Assembly (NCBI GenBank): GCA_016648135.1
Contig: JADDOH010001982.1
Coordinates: 1-64,000 of the forward strand
Source: Agrypnia vestita
Taxonomy: Eukaryota > Arthropoda > Insecta > Trichoptera > Phryganeidae
Direction of reading: 5' to 3'
Length of the DNA stretch: 64,000 bases
Position 1 is the first letter of the stretch; every line of letters begins with the position of its first letter. Below, piece by piece: positions 31,977 to 43,401 of the stretch. Position numbers and translations under genes: made by a program. Below the pieces are notes generated by a model. It saw only the letters and a program-made list of their open reading frames with translations. It was not told the DNA's origin and searched no databases.

Positions 31977-33150
31977 AACTAACGCAAATTTCTTAGTACA
32001 CAGTCTAGTTTCAATACGTTTGACCTAAAAAAAGTACTAGTAAAAGTAGCTGGTAAAAATTTTTTAAATTATGAAATGGTCAATCTAATCACCCTTAAAA
32101 AGTGTAATGCTTTAGTACATAATAATAAATAAAAAATACGTTTTTGCTTGAAGTCACTCGGTTTGAAACGAAATTTAAAAAGTAGCCTAGTAACAAATAA
32201 TATTTTTTAATTATGCAAGAATAAATACTTTAACTGCAGTGTATAAGTCTTAAATATGCTTTAGTAGGTACATTTTTCCGCTGTGACCCAATCCCCTCGC
32301 CTAAAGAGGGGGTGTATTTCATCTCCATACAATTTTATACTCTGTGTTAGTACTCAATCATAGGAGTACATATTCTGCGACCCAAAAATAGTTATTTGAA
32401 TCCTTAGTAAAGTATAAGACATTGGAGGGATAACATAAAGTTTTTGCACTTTTTAAAATTCAATAAATTCCTACTGGTCGTATGAAAATTACTTTTAAAA
32501 AAGAATTTCGTCTGAATTTTCACTACCCCGCGATGTGGCATTTCTCAAATTTGGCACCCAGGTGGGCAGAAACCTAAGAAATAAGTACCCAAAATGCTCT
32601 TTGATGACATGTGTTGCCACCCGAACAGGCAGAATGGAGTATGGAGAAGACTTGGATGTATCAGTTTACTCCAGAACCTGCAATTGTGCTTATTAACATG
32701 CCCGCTCAATTGGAAATGAGCTTCTTTGGAAAACAAAATGTTATTAAAATTGGTGAAATGCCCGAAACTTGTCTCAACGAATCTTTTTCGTAAAATCCAA
32801 TCATCGGTTTTAAATTTGGCATAAATTAGCAGTAATGGATCTTATATCAATAAATAATTGTTTTTGTAAAACTGTTTTACGCGGAACGAGCGTCATTCCC
32901 CCGTTGTGCAATTTAAAAAGTGCTAAGACTTTTGGCCGACTCTATATTATTTGAGGTTACAAGCGAAACACAGCTTACAAGATTAAAATCTCCTAATAGT
33001 TGAACGACCAAAGATGGAATGGCTGAAAAAAGATGGCGGGAGAAGCGCTGAGCCGTGCCGCTAATTTCTGGCCTCCGATGGGTTGGCCCGCTCTTATTAA
33101 GTTGCATCTAGACTATGGATACAATAACCATAAAATTGTTAAGGGATCAA
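31977..33150. other. Stretch without a recognised gene
   Basis: No splice-bounded exon or element end is supportable. The 60-codon frames at 32.6 kb on opposite strands overlap and look random. A GC-richer patch at 33,030-33,100 is unexplained. Confidence 0.4.
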
Positions 33151-33159
33151 TGATTATCT

Positions 33160-33560
33160 ACGGAGGCAAATACTGTACCATAAAGAAAACTTATGATCAT
33201 AAACATGTGAATGAAACGAAGATGCTCTGATGGTCCGGCGAAGTGATGAGATAAGATAGAAAAAGAATAAGCACGTGAAAGGAATCTTCAAGGTCACACT
33301 AATCGTCAAGAAGGTCAACAAGGTCAGATAGAGGTGGTATGTTAGGGTGACGACGCGACGTGCAGACCAGACAATCACAAAACCCTCAACGTCCCAGGAG
33401 CCAACAGCCAGAATAATATATGCCACCTGGTAGTTCTTCAAATAAAGAGACTCTAAGGAGGTAAAAGATCGAAAACTCTCTAGACAGAAGATCTTGATCC
33501 TTGTGCATAAGGAGATCCGACTCTGAATTCAAAGAATAAAGAGAAATCCAAATAAGAAGC
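33160..33560 (+). mobile_element. LINE C-terminal relic
   Basis: Broken plus frames resemble the C-terminal part of LINE proteins of the W-G-V-T / R-W-Y-G-H-V type: DALMVRRSDEIR, then GIFKVTLIVKKVNKVR, RWYVRVTTRRADQTITKP and a K/R-rich tail. Every frame is interrupted. Confidence 0.4.
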
Positions 33561-34555
33561 ATAAGCAGATGAAAAGAAATCGGTTTCCGGGACAAATATT
33601 TTGGATTCTTGAAAATGGTATACGATTTTTAGCTATATTTTAAAATAATAATGATTTACAAAATGTTGCGAGTATAATTATGATTTACTCTATGTTGAAT
33701 AAAACAAAAATATTTTGTAATCAAAAACAATGATCTTTATTTTTCACTTAAAAAAGAAATGTGGAATAGATTGTAAGAATAAATTATTTAAGAAGAGTAC
33801 CATTACCACCCCTGAAAGAGGGATCAGGTGGACGCACGACCCCCCACATTCCTTAGCAGATCTGTATGTGTCTCTGTACATACCTACAACGCCTGTGTAT
33901 AGGTATTGTACACTTTGGTTAACAACTTTTTTCTAAAATACGAAGCTTTGAAAAGTAGTGCACGTGGTTCACACACACACTTCAATAGCTTCTTATGGAT
34001 TAACAAATTTTGTCTATCTATTAATATCTAATCTTGTAATTTTTGTACATATTTTATAATATTTCATATGTAAATGGCACCAAATGATGGTTTCAGAATT
34101 TTGACTTGATTATTCTTTATTTCGATTTACATTTACATTTTGAATAAATCAAATAAGAAGTTTTGAATTTTGGGCAGCCGAAATGAAATACTTAAATACT
34201 TCAGAACAAAATGGTTGCACTACTTACTTACCATCACGCCGTTTTCTTTGGGGGTGGGCGGGAGGAATAGAATGCTACACTCTCCTGTCCTGACACACAA
34301 CTTTCGCCTCATACACATTCATACATCTTCGCATGCAAGTTTGACGATTTTTGAGGCTCATCTTCCAGTATAATAGGACCATCTTCCGGTATCTGGTTAA
34401 TCTGATCATGCGCATCTTCATAATGCCTCCCGTGGCCGCCATCTCTTGGTTACATATCTATCTATATGTTGGTTACATATCTATCTATATATTGTTATTC
34501 ATTATCTGTCTATAGGTACATGACAAAGGAAATCATCACTTCCTCCGATAAATTG
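33561..34555. other. Stretch without a recognised gene
   Basis: A/T-rich, with a short (CA)n at about 33,970 and a tandem ggttacatatctatctatat at 34,450-34,490. No exon. Confidence 0.45.
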
Positions 34556-34556
34556 G

Positions 34557-34755
34557 CGGCCCTCATAGTCCAGTAGGCATGACACGGGCTTCTCATACCA
34601 GAGATTCCAGGTTCGATTCCTGGTGAGGTCATAACACGTCTATGTGATTTTCAAAAGCCTATGTGTTTTTGAGATAGCAAAACAGCTTACAGAAATTAGA
34701 CAGCAACATTTGGGCCTCATGGCTCATCAAATGTTACTGTCTAATTTATTTTTGT
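34557..34755 (+). mobile_element. tRNA-derived SINE with foldback tail
   Basis: The first 75 bp look like a tRNA: A box TAGTCCAGTAGG, B box GGTTCGATTCC inside a perfect 5-bp T-stem (CCAGG/CCTGG), and a 7-bp acceptor-like stem with one mismatch. The anticodon stem does not pair, so it is not a functional tRNA gene. The body ends in a hairpin with 20-bp arms (34,693-34,712 and 34,728-34,747, one mismatch). Confidence 0.65.
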
Positions 34756-34760
34756 AATCT

Positions 34761-37300
34761 TAATAGTTTCTATCACAAAATCAGTATCGCTGTTACCCGA
34801 TAAAGAAAAATACAGATGCTAACAAAATATTTATGCGATAGATTTTTTTCTGAATTTATCTATCTATATCATTCGATGTATACTTTTTTATATGGTTTAA
34901 ATATTAAATAACTATGTTGTGAAATAAAAAGTGATATCAAAAAAATTACTTAATTAATCATTAATTTAATTCGATCGTGAATTGAATCAGTTAATAATTC
35001 AAACATTGTAGATAGTTTATACATGTGATTAAAGGGTTAGTCGAGCATGAGCATTAATTTTCCGAGATTGCATTTCCTCTGTACTCGATCATTAATGCCG
35101 CGTTTAGTTACATGGTAGGCTTTAATACGAGGAAACCTCAGGGGCTAGTTGGCTAACTACCGTTTAGGTACTGTTACATGCCTCGTACACTTTACGGTCG
35201 GTTATTTCAATATTAATTCATTACGGTAACAAGTCGGAAGGTGCGTTATGTTTTAACTCCTCAGTTTAAGACTAAATGTCTTGTGCTTATTGGGATTTTC
35301 TTTCATTTATCTTATATGGAGATTCTCGTAGCTAGTAGCGAAAAATTATGGGATTCTTCTTCATTTATTTTTGAGTACAAAATATTCTTTGCGCTTTAGA
35401 TGAAATTTCGACAATTACGAAAATAATTAATAAACATTTTTTATTTATTTCTGGCCATACTACCAGTTAAAAATATATTAGGGGAGGGGGTAAAGTATTT
35501 AATTATTTTTTTGCATTTTTACTTGTTTTTTAAATGAATGTAGAACACTTCAAGAATATTGTGTCGATATTTTAATTTAATATATTGGAACAAAATTGAC
35601 GAAGTTATGAACATTTGAGCGATGCTCAGACTGATTTTCTATTTCTTTTCTGCTCGCTTACCTGATGATTACGATGCGCTATTGTATTGGGAGAGTTTTG
35701 AGACAAAAAGATGCTCTAGAAATTTTCACTCCATCACCTTTTTTTTTAAACATTTCATCACATTGCATCCTTGGTATCAACTAGGTATCATCTGACATTT
35801 AGAACAAACTGAGACATTGAACGTCAGAATTAAAATATTAACTTTTCAATTTCTTTGGCGCCAGTTTGGTTCATCCTGCATTTGGTGAAAATTAACAAAA
35901 ATAGCGCTTTATATTTTAGAATAATAAAATAAACCAATATTACTCATACATTTTATTCGTATTTAAATCAATAATAAGTTTTTATTCTAAAAAAATATAA
36001 TAAGGGCTACTGAAATATAACTTTTCTTGTTATCTCTTAAATTCTAGATATTCATTAAATAAATGTTCATTAAATATTGCAAAAATATTGCAACGACTAC
36101 TTTTTTTACAGCTGGGAAAAAATATATTGCGGAGTACTTACTATTCACTAATATCTTTACAATGAAAGACTAGTGGTAAGGCGACATAATAGTTAAATGT
36201 ATATACCTCTCAAAATGTGAATTAATTAAATAACTATTAAACGTATAATAACCTCTCTCGGAGGCATATTTGATTATTCCATATTATGTCAACAATGACG
36301 CTGCTTGTGTGGAGCTAATAAATCCGACGTAAGATGGCGTTGACGATCAGCCTGCGCCGGCGCACAATTTTTTTCCTGATATATTACACCGCGCCGCACA
36401 CACGTTGTTTGAAGCTGTTTGGGAAGAAACAATGTATTTTTTTTAAGATCGTTCATAATAATTATCAGAATACTTATAAACATATCGAAGTATAAAATAC
36501 AATTATAAAACTCGTATAAATAATATCGATGAAGTTTGGCGACGTCGTAAAGTGAAGCGACACGCGATTTACTGTTATACGAACACGCATTGTTGTTTAG
36601 AAGCTCGCGGTGTTCGGATGTGTATTGGTATTTAAAGCAAAAAATGTTTATTTCTTCAAAATGGAAATTGTTGAGGAAGGTGTGGTTTTTTTTAATTTCT
36701 GTAACTATTTTTTAATTTCTATATTTTTAATTTCTGTAACTATTTTTAAATATTTGAAAACCAATCTAATAAAAAGGTGTTTAAAAACATTTATTATTTC
36801 TTTCCAAACCATACTTATTTTGAATTAGAGAAAAGTTCCACATAGTTCCATCACGAATCTTTATTATATTATACTTTGATTATTTTTCAATTAAATAAAA
36901 AAAGAATTTAGTACCAAGAGGTACCAAACGTTGAGAAATCTAATATTTCCTTCGTTACTTCCAGGTAGCAGAGCGGGCCGTTCTACTGGGAGAGTAATCG
37001 CAACTCGCCGCGAACTATTTTTTGTATTACGAAAAAATATGTTCAAACTTTCATCTCGCATGCAATAAACATTTGTTAAACTATATTGTAACTAAGATAG
37101 GATATGTTGAATGTTCTAAAATATTAAACGACATGATATCTCTTTTAATTAAAGTTTTTGTAACAAAGCTTTTGTCGAAATGGAAGCTGATTAAAATATA
37201 CGAACCTGTGTTGGAGATTCCATCATTTTAATGAGTCTGTGGTTCCTCTTAAACTTTACTATGTATATGGATCTAACAAAAAAAAATGTGAAAAAAGAAT
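34761..37300. other. Long stretch without a recognised gene
   Basis: A moderately GC-richer segment at 35,040-35,250 looks less random than its surroundings but has no coding signature. GC-rich words also occur at 36,340-36,400 and 36,960-37,010. No exon could be bounded. Confidence 0.4.
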
Positions 37301-37317
37301 CAAACTTCATCGACTAG

Positions 37318-38255
37318 ATTTTGTAGACCTGTAAGATTCTAGTTTACGAAAGAAACAGCCGACGTGACAAGTCAAGAGTTCGATTATATTGAACGACAAA
37401 TAAATGAGTTGGAGCCTACGAAAAATATAATAAATAAACAAAATCTATAAATAAATAATTTTAATTAAAACAATGGTAGATAGTAAAGTTTGCTACTCTC
37501 TAATGGAGAATAACTCTGCATAAACTTGCTACATATGCGGTGCAACACCCAAGGAAATGGATATTTTGAAGAAGGTTAGTGAAAGACTATGTCATCCTGA
37601 GTCATTGAATTTTGGATTGTCGACTCTGTACGCACACATATAATTTTTCGAATGCCTCCTACATATTTCATATAGTTTAGATATTAAAAAATGGCAAGTA
37701 CGAGGCAAAGAAGCCAATGAAATTCTGGCAAATAGAAAACAGAGAATAACTTCCCGATAACTTAACGATGAAAATACTGCTCGACGTTTAAGAACCTAGA
37801 ACTTTCTGCTGATATTACCGGAATAGACATTAATTAAATCAAAAGATTCAAAGTTATTTTGAGTGCACTTTCTAGCGGGTATCACATTAAATGTGATACC
37901 CGCTAAAGAGTTTCAAATTTTTCGGTGTTAATGTAATGCTAATGAAACAGGAAAAAGTTTTGTGGAACTGTAAAACTAGTTGCCAGCATCAGTGCACAAA
38001 ATTTCGGTTCATGGTGTTATGGTAATAGAAAAAGTGTTACTATCTATTATCTAATTATTACTAATTATCGAAGACGTGCAGGAGTCCTGACAAAAGGATC
38101 GGAAGACGTTTCGAGAATTTAACACTCGAAAAACCTCTCGATTTAACACCAATACCGACTTAATAATAGGCTACTAGTTTCATCAGACCCTATAATACCT
38201 ATCAAGTTTGCGAAAACGTCAGTGGAAAAAAAGTGGGCCACTCAAAAGACATACT
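37318..38255 (+). pseudogene. Transib/RAG1-family transposase, C-terminal half, decayed
   Basis: Ordered plus-strand fragments match the C-terminal half of Transib-type (RAG1-related) transposases: FTKETADVTSQEFDYIERQI, MVDSKVCYSLMENNSA, the zinc-binding CYICGATPKEMD, ESLNFGLSTLYAHI-FFECLL and SLDIKKWQVRGKEANEI. These are followed by a LNDENTARRLRT stretch, LSAGYHI-type sequence near 37,880, and LPASVHKISVHG near 37,985, ahead of an EDVQES-type segment where the catalytic glutamate region lies. Many stops and frameshifts occur, and a 33-bp perfect palindrome interrupts the frame at 37,873-37,905. RAG1 keeps the same order (C-x2-C, N-x-x-A-R-K, H-x4-H, E-x-N-x2-G). The N-terminal half and TIRs were not found. 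Confidence 0.68.
37873..37905. repeat. Perfect 15-bp-arm palindrome inside the Transib relic
   Basis: TAGCGGGTATCACAT and its exact reverse complement are separated by taa. The left arm is in the transposase reading (Ser-Gly-Tyr-His), while the right arm adds residues not expected there. This suggests a local inverted duplication after the gene died. Confidence 0.8.
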
Positions 38256-38263
38256 CAGTAATT

Positions 38264-38475
38264 AAAAGTACCAGACAATACGAGTTTTATTGAAATTAAT
38301 AACATATCTATCTTTTTTCGAGGAAGTTGATTCAGATATGAATTATAAAGTGTAAACAATTTTTTTGTAAAAGTACCAGACAGTAAGAGTATTACTGAAA
38401 TTAACAACATACCTATCTTTTTTCGAGGAAGTTGATTCAGATATGAATTATGAAGTGTAAACAATTTTTTTGTAA
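38264..38475. repeat. Two-copy tandem repeat, 105-bp period
   Basis: Both units begin aaaagtaccagaca and contain tcttttttcgaggaagttga and gtgtaaacaatttttttgta. They differ at a few positions and directly follow the Transib relic. Confidence 0.85.
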
Positions 38476-39901
38476 ATATTCTGTAAAAAATTGTGTAAAT
38501 ATGTTTGAATTGTGCATGTTTTTAAAAATAATTATCAGTATTAAATAAATAAATAAAAAATCTAATTTTCGTCAAAGTCCATATTGATACATTCTATAAG
38601 TGAAAAGTGTAAAAATATATTCAATCATCATTTTTTATGTTTAAATTATATATTTAAATTATTTTCATATGTCAATATTAATAAATAAAAAAAAAGCAAG
38701 TAAAAAGATTTGTTTCCTCCTAATATGCTTCAAACAGCGCGTGTGCGCCGCGCCGGCGTGAAAAAATATTTGATTTGGCTCCAAATTTTCGAAAGGAAAA
38801 AAACAGTTGCTCTTGTTTTTTCTTCTGAAATGTTTATTTTTTCGCATCGAATGAACGGATATTATAATTGATTAGCAAATGTTGTGATCATATTTTCCGA
38901 GATTTCACCAGTTATATTCCTTCGCGTGTTATTTTTTGACATATAGGAACTTTTGAAACTTCTCGAGATATCTGCTTAAAAGAGCGGCACGAAGATCTTT
39001 GCAGCTGACGATTTCGACTGTCTCGAAGCTGAAGAGAATAGTCTATCGCAGGTTAGTGTGATAATTTGTTGGCGTATTTTAGTTAACTCATGGACGTTCT
39101 CAGAGAGAAGAAACGTAATTTTCATTTTTGCATGATATTACATTGAGAGGTATTAATAGAATATTAAATTCAATAAAGCGGATGTCTATTTACACGCTGT
39201 CCGCACAAACATACACAGCTAGAAACTGTCATCTTAATCACTACAGAGAGAAGCATGTTGAATAAGAATAATAATGATGTATTTATTGTAAAAAATATAC
39301 ACTATTCAAATTTAGACTTTTTTTTCAAATTGATGAATTTTTTATCCAATATTTTTTTATAATATTAACAATACGTCCATACGTCCACGTTTAGGAAAAC
39401 GCTGTTCTCCATGTTGTGTTATTTTTCAAACATGTTATAAAAAATTCTAATACCAAATAGTATTTTAAATATGTGGTTGGGCTGGTTTTATTGCATATTT
39501 GGTTGGTTGCTTACGGTATGTTCGCTGAGTACGTAGTAAAATATACTTTAATTACAAAAAAATTATTGGGAAAAATAAAGTGAAATATGGAATATTTAAC
39601 ATAATATGTAAATATTAAGAAATCCATCCAAAATACTGAGCACATTTCGACCTCACAAAGCATTTTCCGACCCTATGTTTATTGTTATGGAAAAGTTTTA
39701 ACTGATGTGATGGTTCTCTTGACCAAAGCACTTCAAGATTACGAGATTCGGACTACGTACCTACTACCCTAGTTGGAAAAAGGGTACTCTTATCGGGTAT
39801 ACCATTGATAAACAAAATGTCTAACTATGTTTACGTAAAAATATCATCATCTTATAAGGATTCCGCTGCTTTGTGTGATTATATTTTGGTCCTGTTACGA
39901 A
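38476..39901. other. Stretch without a recognised gene
   Basis: A/T-rich; no exon or element end supported. Short CG-rich words near 38,750 and 38,990-39,050 are unexplained. Confidence 0.45.
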
Positions 39902-40015
39902 TCAAACATAACAATTTCATTGTCTGTCCATCTGCCCGTTCGTCTGTCTGTCTGTCCGTCCGGCTTAGCAAAGACGTGAACCAATGTTCCGTCATTTTTA
40001 TAGGATTGCAACTAG
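39902..40015 (+). mobile_element. Short Helitron-like element
   Basis: It starts A|TCAAACATAACAATTTCATT, runs through a (TCTG)n/(CCGT)n box and cttagcaaagacgtgaacca (shared with the copy at 52 kb) and ends ACTAG|T. It is internally deleted relative to that copy. Confidence 0.6.
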
Positions 40016-41100
40016 TATCATTCATAGTTAGTGCAGATATATTCATAAAAAATATTAAAGTCGCTGTTTAGAAGCGATCAAATTACAATTATTTATAACG
40101 ATTCTGAATCTTAGGGAGGCGTTTTCACATAAAGAATTATAGCATTAAAGCATGCATTTATCATAGGTTGACTCCATTAAATCATGAAAATATATCAAAA
40201 CATCAACAAACAAAAATTGCAATCGATAAGATGAGCAAAATAAATATAAGTAAACACCGATAGAAGAAAATAATTTAATATTATTAATTGATACTGCAGT
40301 AACCAAGTGGTGCAATATGATTAATTTAATTTTCACTAAATTATATTTTATACTATACACGTTGATTTACGATTGTCACTAACATAATTTTGAAAAGAGT
40401 ATTCCCGTGTGTGCAGTACGAAGTTTAGTGTGGAGAAAAATTAAAATGAATATAATCTAAATTTAAATCACGAAAAGAATTATTAATGTTAGCAAGTCGC
40501 ACATTTGTCCTGCGAGACGCGTTTCTTTTCTGAGAAAGTGAAAGAAGTTAACACGAATCTGAAGCTGTAATCAAGATAAAAGTAGCAAAAATGAAATATC
40601 TGATCTTCCACCGAGGCGAACTCTGTCTCCGTAGGAGCACACATTATGCGAGAGCAAATTATTAGCCTGGTGGAAACGTTCATATTTTTCTTTGACAACA
40701 GATTGCCCGTCTTGCGCGACTAATTGCATGTCACCCTCTACTGAACTTTACGAGTTGTTCAAAGGTCGAAGTGGTTCTATACTCGTCTAAGCATTGAAAC
40801 CGCTCCGCTGAGCAGATAATCAATGTGACGAAGGTACGCTGGATCCTGGTGTAGCAAAAGTCCACACGAAGTTGAATGTACGTGGTATTTTTAATAATAC
40901 AGCTTTCCATTTTTCTTAACCTTGCGAAAGGTGTAACAATATTCCATAACGCTTGTAGTGGAAAACTATTACATATACCTATGTATCCACCTATGAGTGA
41001 CGAAAAACGTTTCAAATCACTATATGGTTTAACGCGTCGTTTAAAAGAGTAAATGACGGTCATTAAGTAATGAGGTAGAAAAATTATTGATGTCGTGCCA
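40016..41100. other. Stretch without a recognised gene
   Basis: The 110-codon minus frame at 40,731-41,063 has no recognisable domain and is flanked by no convincing splice sites. Confidence 0.4.
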
Positions 41101-41129
41101 ACTTATTGTATCGAAACAAAGTTTATTTA

Positions 41130-41450
41130 TGATTTTGTCTTCTTCTTCTTCTTGCTCTTCACTCGCTTCGTCGGCTCTCCTTACTTTTCTTTTTCACGAT
41201 TCCCTTCGTCTAAATGGGCATTCTTCAGGTCCTCCTCCACACTACTCCACCATGGGGCGCTGGGTCGACCTCTACCTATTTTTTCTCGTGTATTTTGAGT
41301 GCGGAATGCACTGCATGATCTCCATGCCTCATTACACGGCCATACCATGTCGGTCTCGATTCCTACACCTTTTCAGTAACGAGGACCATCCTAAAACTAC
41401 CCCTGATGTCCATTTCTCACTCTGTAAAGCCTCGTTACACCTCCAGGCAT
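41130..41450 (-). mobile_element. LINE 3' coding end with (AAG)n tail
   Basis: The minus frame reads NTREKIGRGRPSAPWWSSVE, then EDLKNAHLDEGNREKEK, and finishes at an (AAG)n run (41,141-41,157). The GRGRP-x2-PWWSSVEEDL phrase is typical of the C-terminus of RTE-like and related LINE proteins. Only this end is preserved. Confidence 0.55.
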
Positions 41451-42169
41451 CTGATTTTATCTCAAGTAACGAAAGATCTTTTATCGCACAACATTTGAAA
41501 ACGAATAGCTTTATATTTTTTATTTACATTTACAAAATACAGTTTTATTTTAATAATTTTGTAATACTTATATATTTTTTTTTTAATTAATGAGTTATAT
41601 AGGTATGTTATAAATATGTTATTACTTATTGGATTTTTATTCTATTTCAGTGCAAACTAAATCCGAATTAGGTAACCTGTGTAGGTAAAATGCATTAGAT
41701 GATGAGTACCACGTACTTGTTCGATTCTTCACATCGAACTGATAAAGATTCATTAATTAATATCATTATATTTTCTTACTTCTGGTGTCCGCAGAACAAC
41801 AGCGCGCTGACAATGACGCGCGATACAAAAGTAATTAAGGGCATTAAAAGCTATGAATTTCATTTAAGAGGTTTCACAAAGCTGAAAAGTAGATAATAAC
41901 TGAATGTACAGCTTTGTGAATATAATGGACACAAACAAACTACAATTTCATCTCTTTAATATTTGAATCAATCATTTTAGCACAATTAGGGTGTATATTA
42001 TTAACAAGGAAAAAATAACTTCCATTGTCTTGATGAAATTCGAAATTTTTTGTTTAATGTTTTTCTTTGTTGAAGATGCATTTTTTTCATTAATTATAAA
42101 AAAATCCACTATTATTAGTGGACAGGTTATTTATTATTGTTCTCATTATTTTTAATTTTGTTATTTTGC

Positions 42170-42480
42170 TCTGCACGCTACTGTCGGCGCATATTGTCTG
42201 CCCGCTGCTGTTGTACTGCGCCTTTAGCCGTTGTCGCGCACGCGCGGTTGTCTGCGAGGGATTGTCGGCGCGCAGTTATCGTGCGCGCAATCCCGGGATT
42301 CCCTTGCATTTTGTTGTGTGTCCTTACATTACAAAGTTTGCACAATGTGACATATGTCGCGTGTGACCCATCATATGTGAAACGATTCGGGGCCCCCTGT
42401 TTCCCGATACATGCGTTTAAGGTAGTTTGTAAACACGCGCCTTCAATTCAGTCAAGAACTAACACTAAAACGAATATGTA
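42170..42480. other. CpG/GC-rich patch, unassigned
   Basis: A GC-rich patch with repeated gcgcgc-type words and a 115-codon plus frame that starts upstream in A/T-rich sequence. No domain is seen. It may be a promoter, a first exon or an element end. Confidence 0.25.
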
Positions 42481-43119
42481 TTGAATTTGAGTAAATGTGA
42501 ATTCGCGACAATAATGGATAGGTACTAGCAGGAAAGTAGAATTGGATACAAGATTATATTAAAAGTGATAAAGTAGTGATAAATAATTGCTAAAATCAAT
42601 TGACATTAATTTTTTTTCTTATTACTATAGCAAACGAAATTGGCGAAAAATCTTAAAGAAATTAGATATTTTGGTGTATCACAAATTTCGTATATTTTAT
42701 TTATTTTATTTTATATATTAATCAACACTCTAGTGGGCTTTTACAGTACCTACAAGAAAATTTCAAGGATTTTTTACACCTTACCTAAAACACGTTTTAA
42801 AGTAAATAATGATAATAGAAATAAAACATATTAAAGATAAATGAACAATATTAAATAAATATATAAATACAATATAAAAAAATAAACTTTTAGTTGTGCG
42901 AAGAATGTAGCCTAGTATTCTGGAGTTACTTTTTATCATATTATTTATGTGAATATGAAATTTTAAAAATTATAACACATTTTATTATAATAAATAAATT
43001 TAATTTTATAACACAGTTATAACAAAGAATTTCAGAAACAAATTAACTTTAAACTAAAATAACTAACGCTTTCAAACCTTTAGTCATATAAACGTTGACA
43101 AAGAATAATAAACCAGGGG

Positions 43120-43401
43120 TAAGTCCACCCGTGAAAAATAACGGGACATAAGAATTGCAGGATTTTTCAACTGAAAATTCACGAATAGGAAACTTTTTTT
43201 TTTAAATTGACTTTATTCGCTCAAACCTAGAAGTAAATATAATAAAATAATTATATAAAAATATTAAGACAGTGTAATTTTGACCCTTGCGTATTGCTTA
43301 AGTCGCGCGCTGATTGCTTGTTACACTCTAAAAATCTATATTTTTAATTCCAGCAAGTTACGGACTTGGCGGACTGACAGACAGTCAAACAACAAATTAG
43401 A
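43120..43401 (-). mobile_element. Non-autonomous Helitron, inverted copy
   Basis: Read on the minus strand it starts with TCTAATTTGTTG and a (GTCTG)n box, contains the family phrase ttagagtgtaacaagcaatc, and ends with the hairpin CCCGTtatttttcACGGG about 10 bases before its terminus. It is homologous to 15,647-15,949 and 46,376-46,665. Confidence 0.65.

Noticed and set aside
34557..34632. Functional tRNA gene
   Set aside because: A and B boxes and T-stem are good but the anticodon stem does not pair and the acceptor has a mismatch; the following body and hairpin fit a SINE.
41087..41590. 167-codon plus-strand open frame
   Set aside because: It runs antisense through a LINE C-terminus and its (AAG)n tail; serine-rich start is just the complement of that tail.
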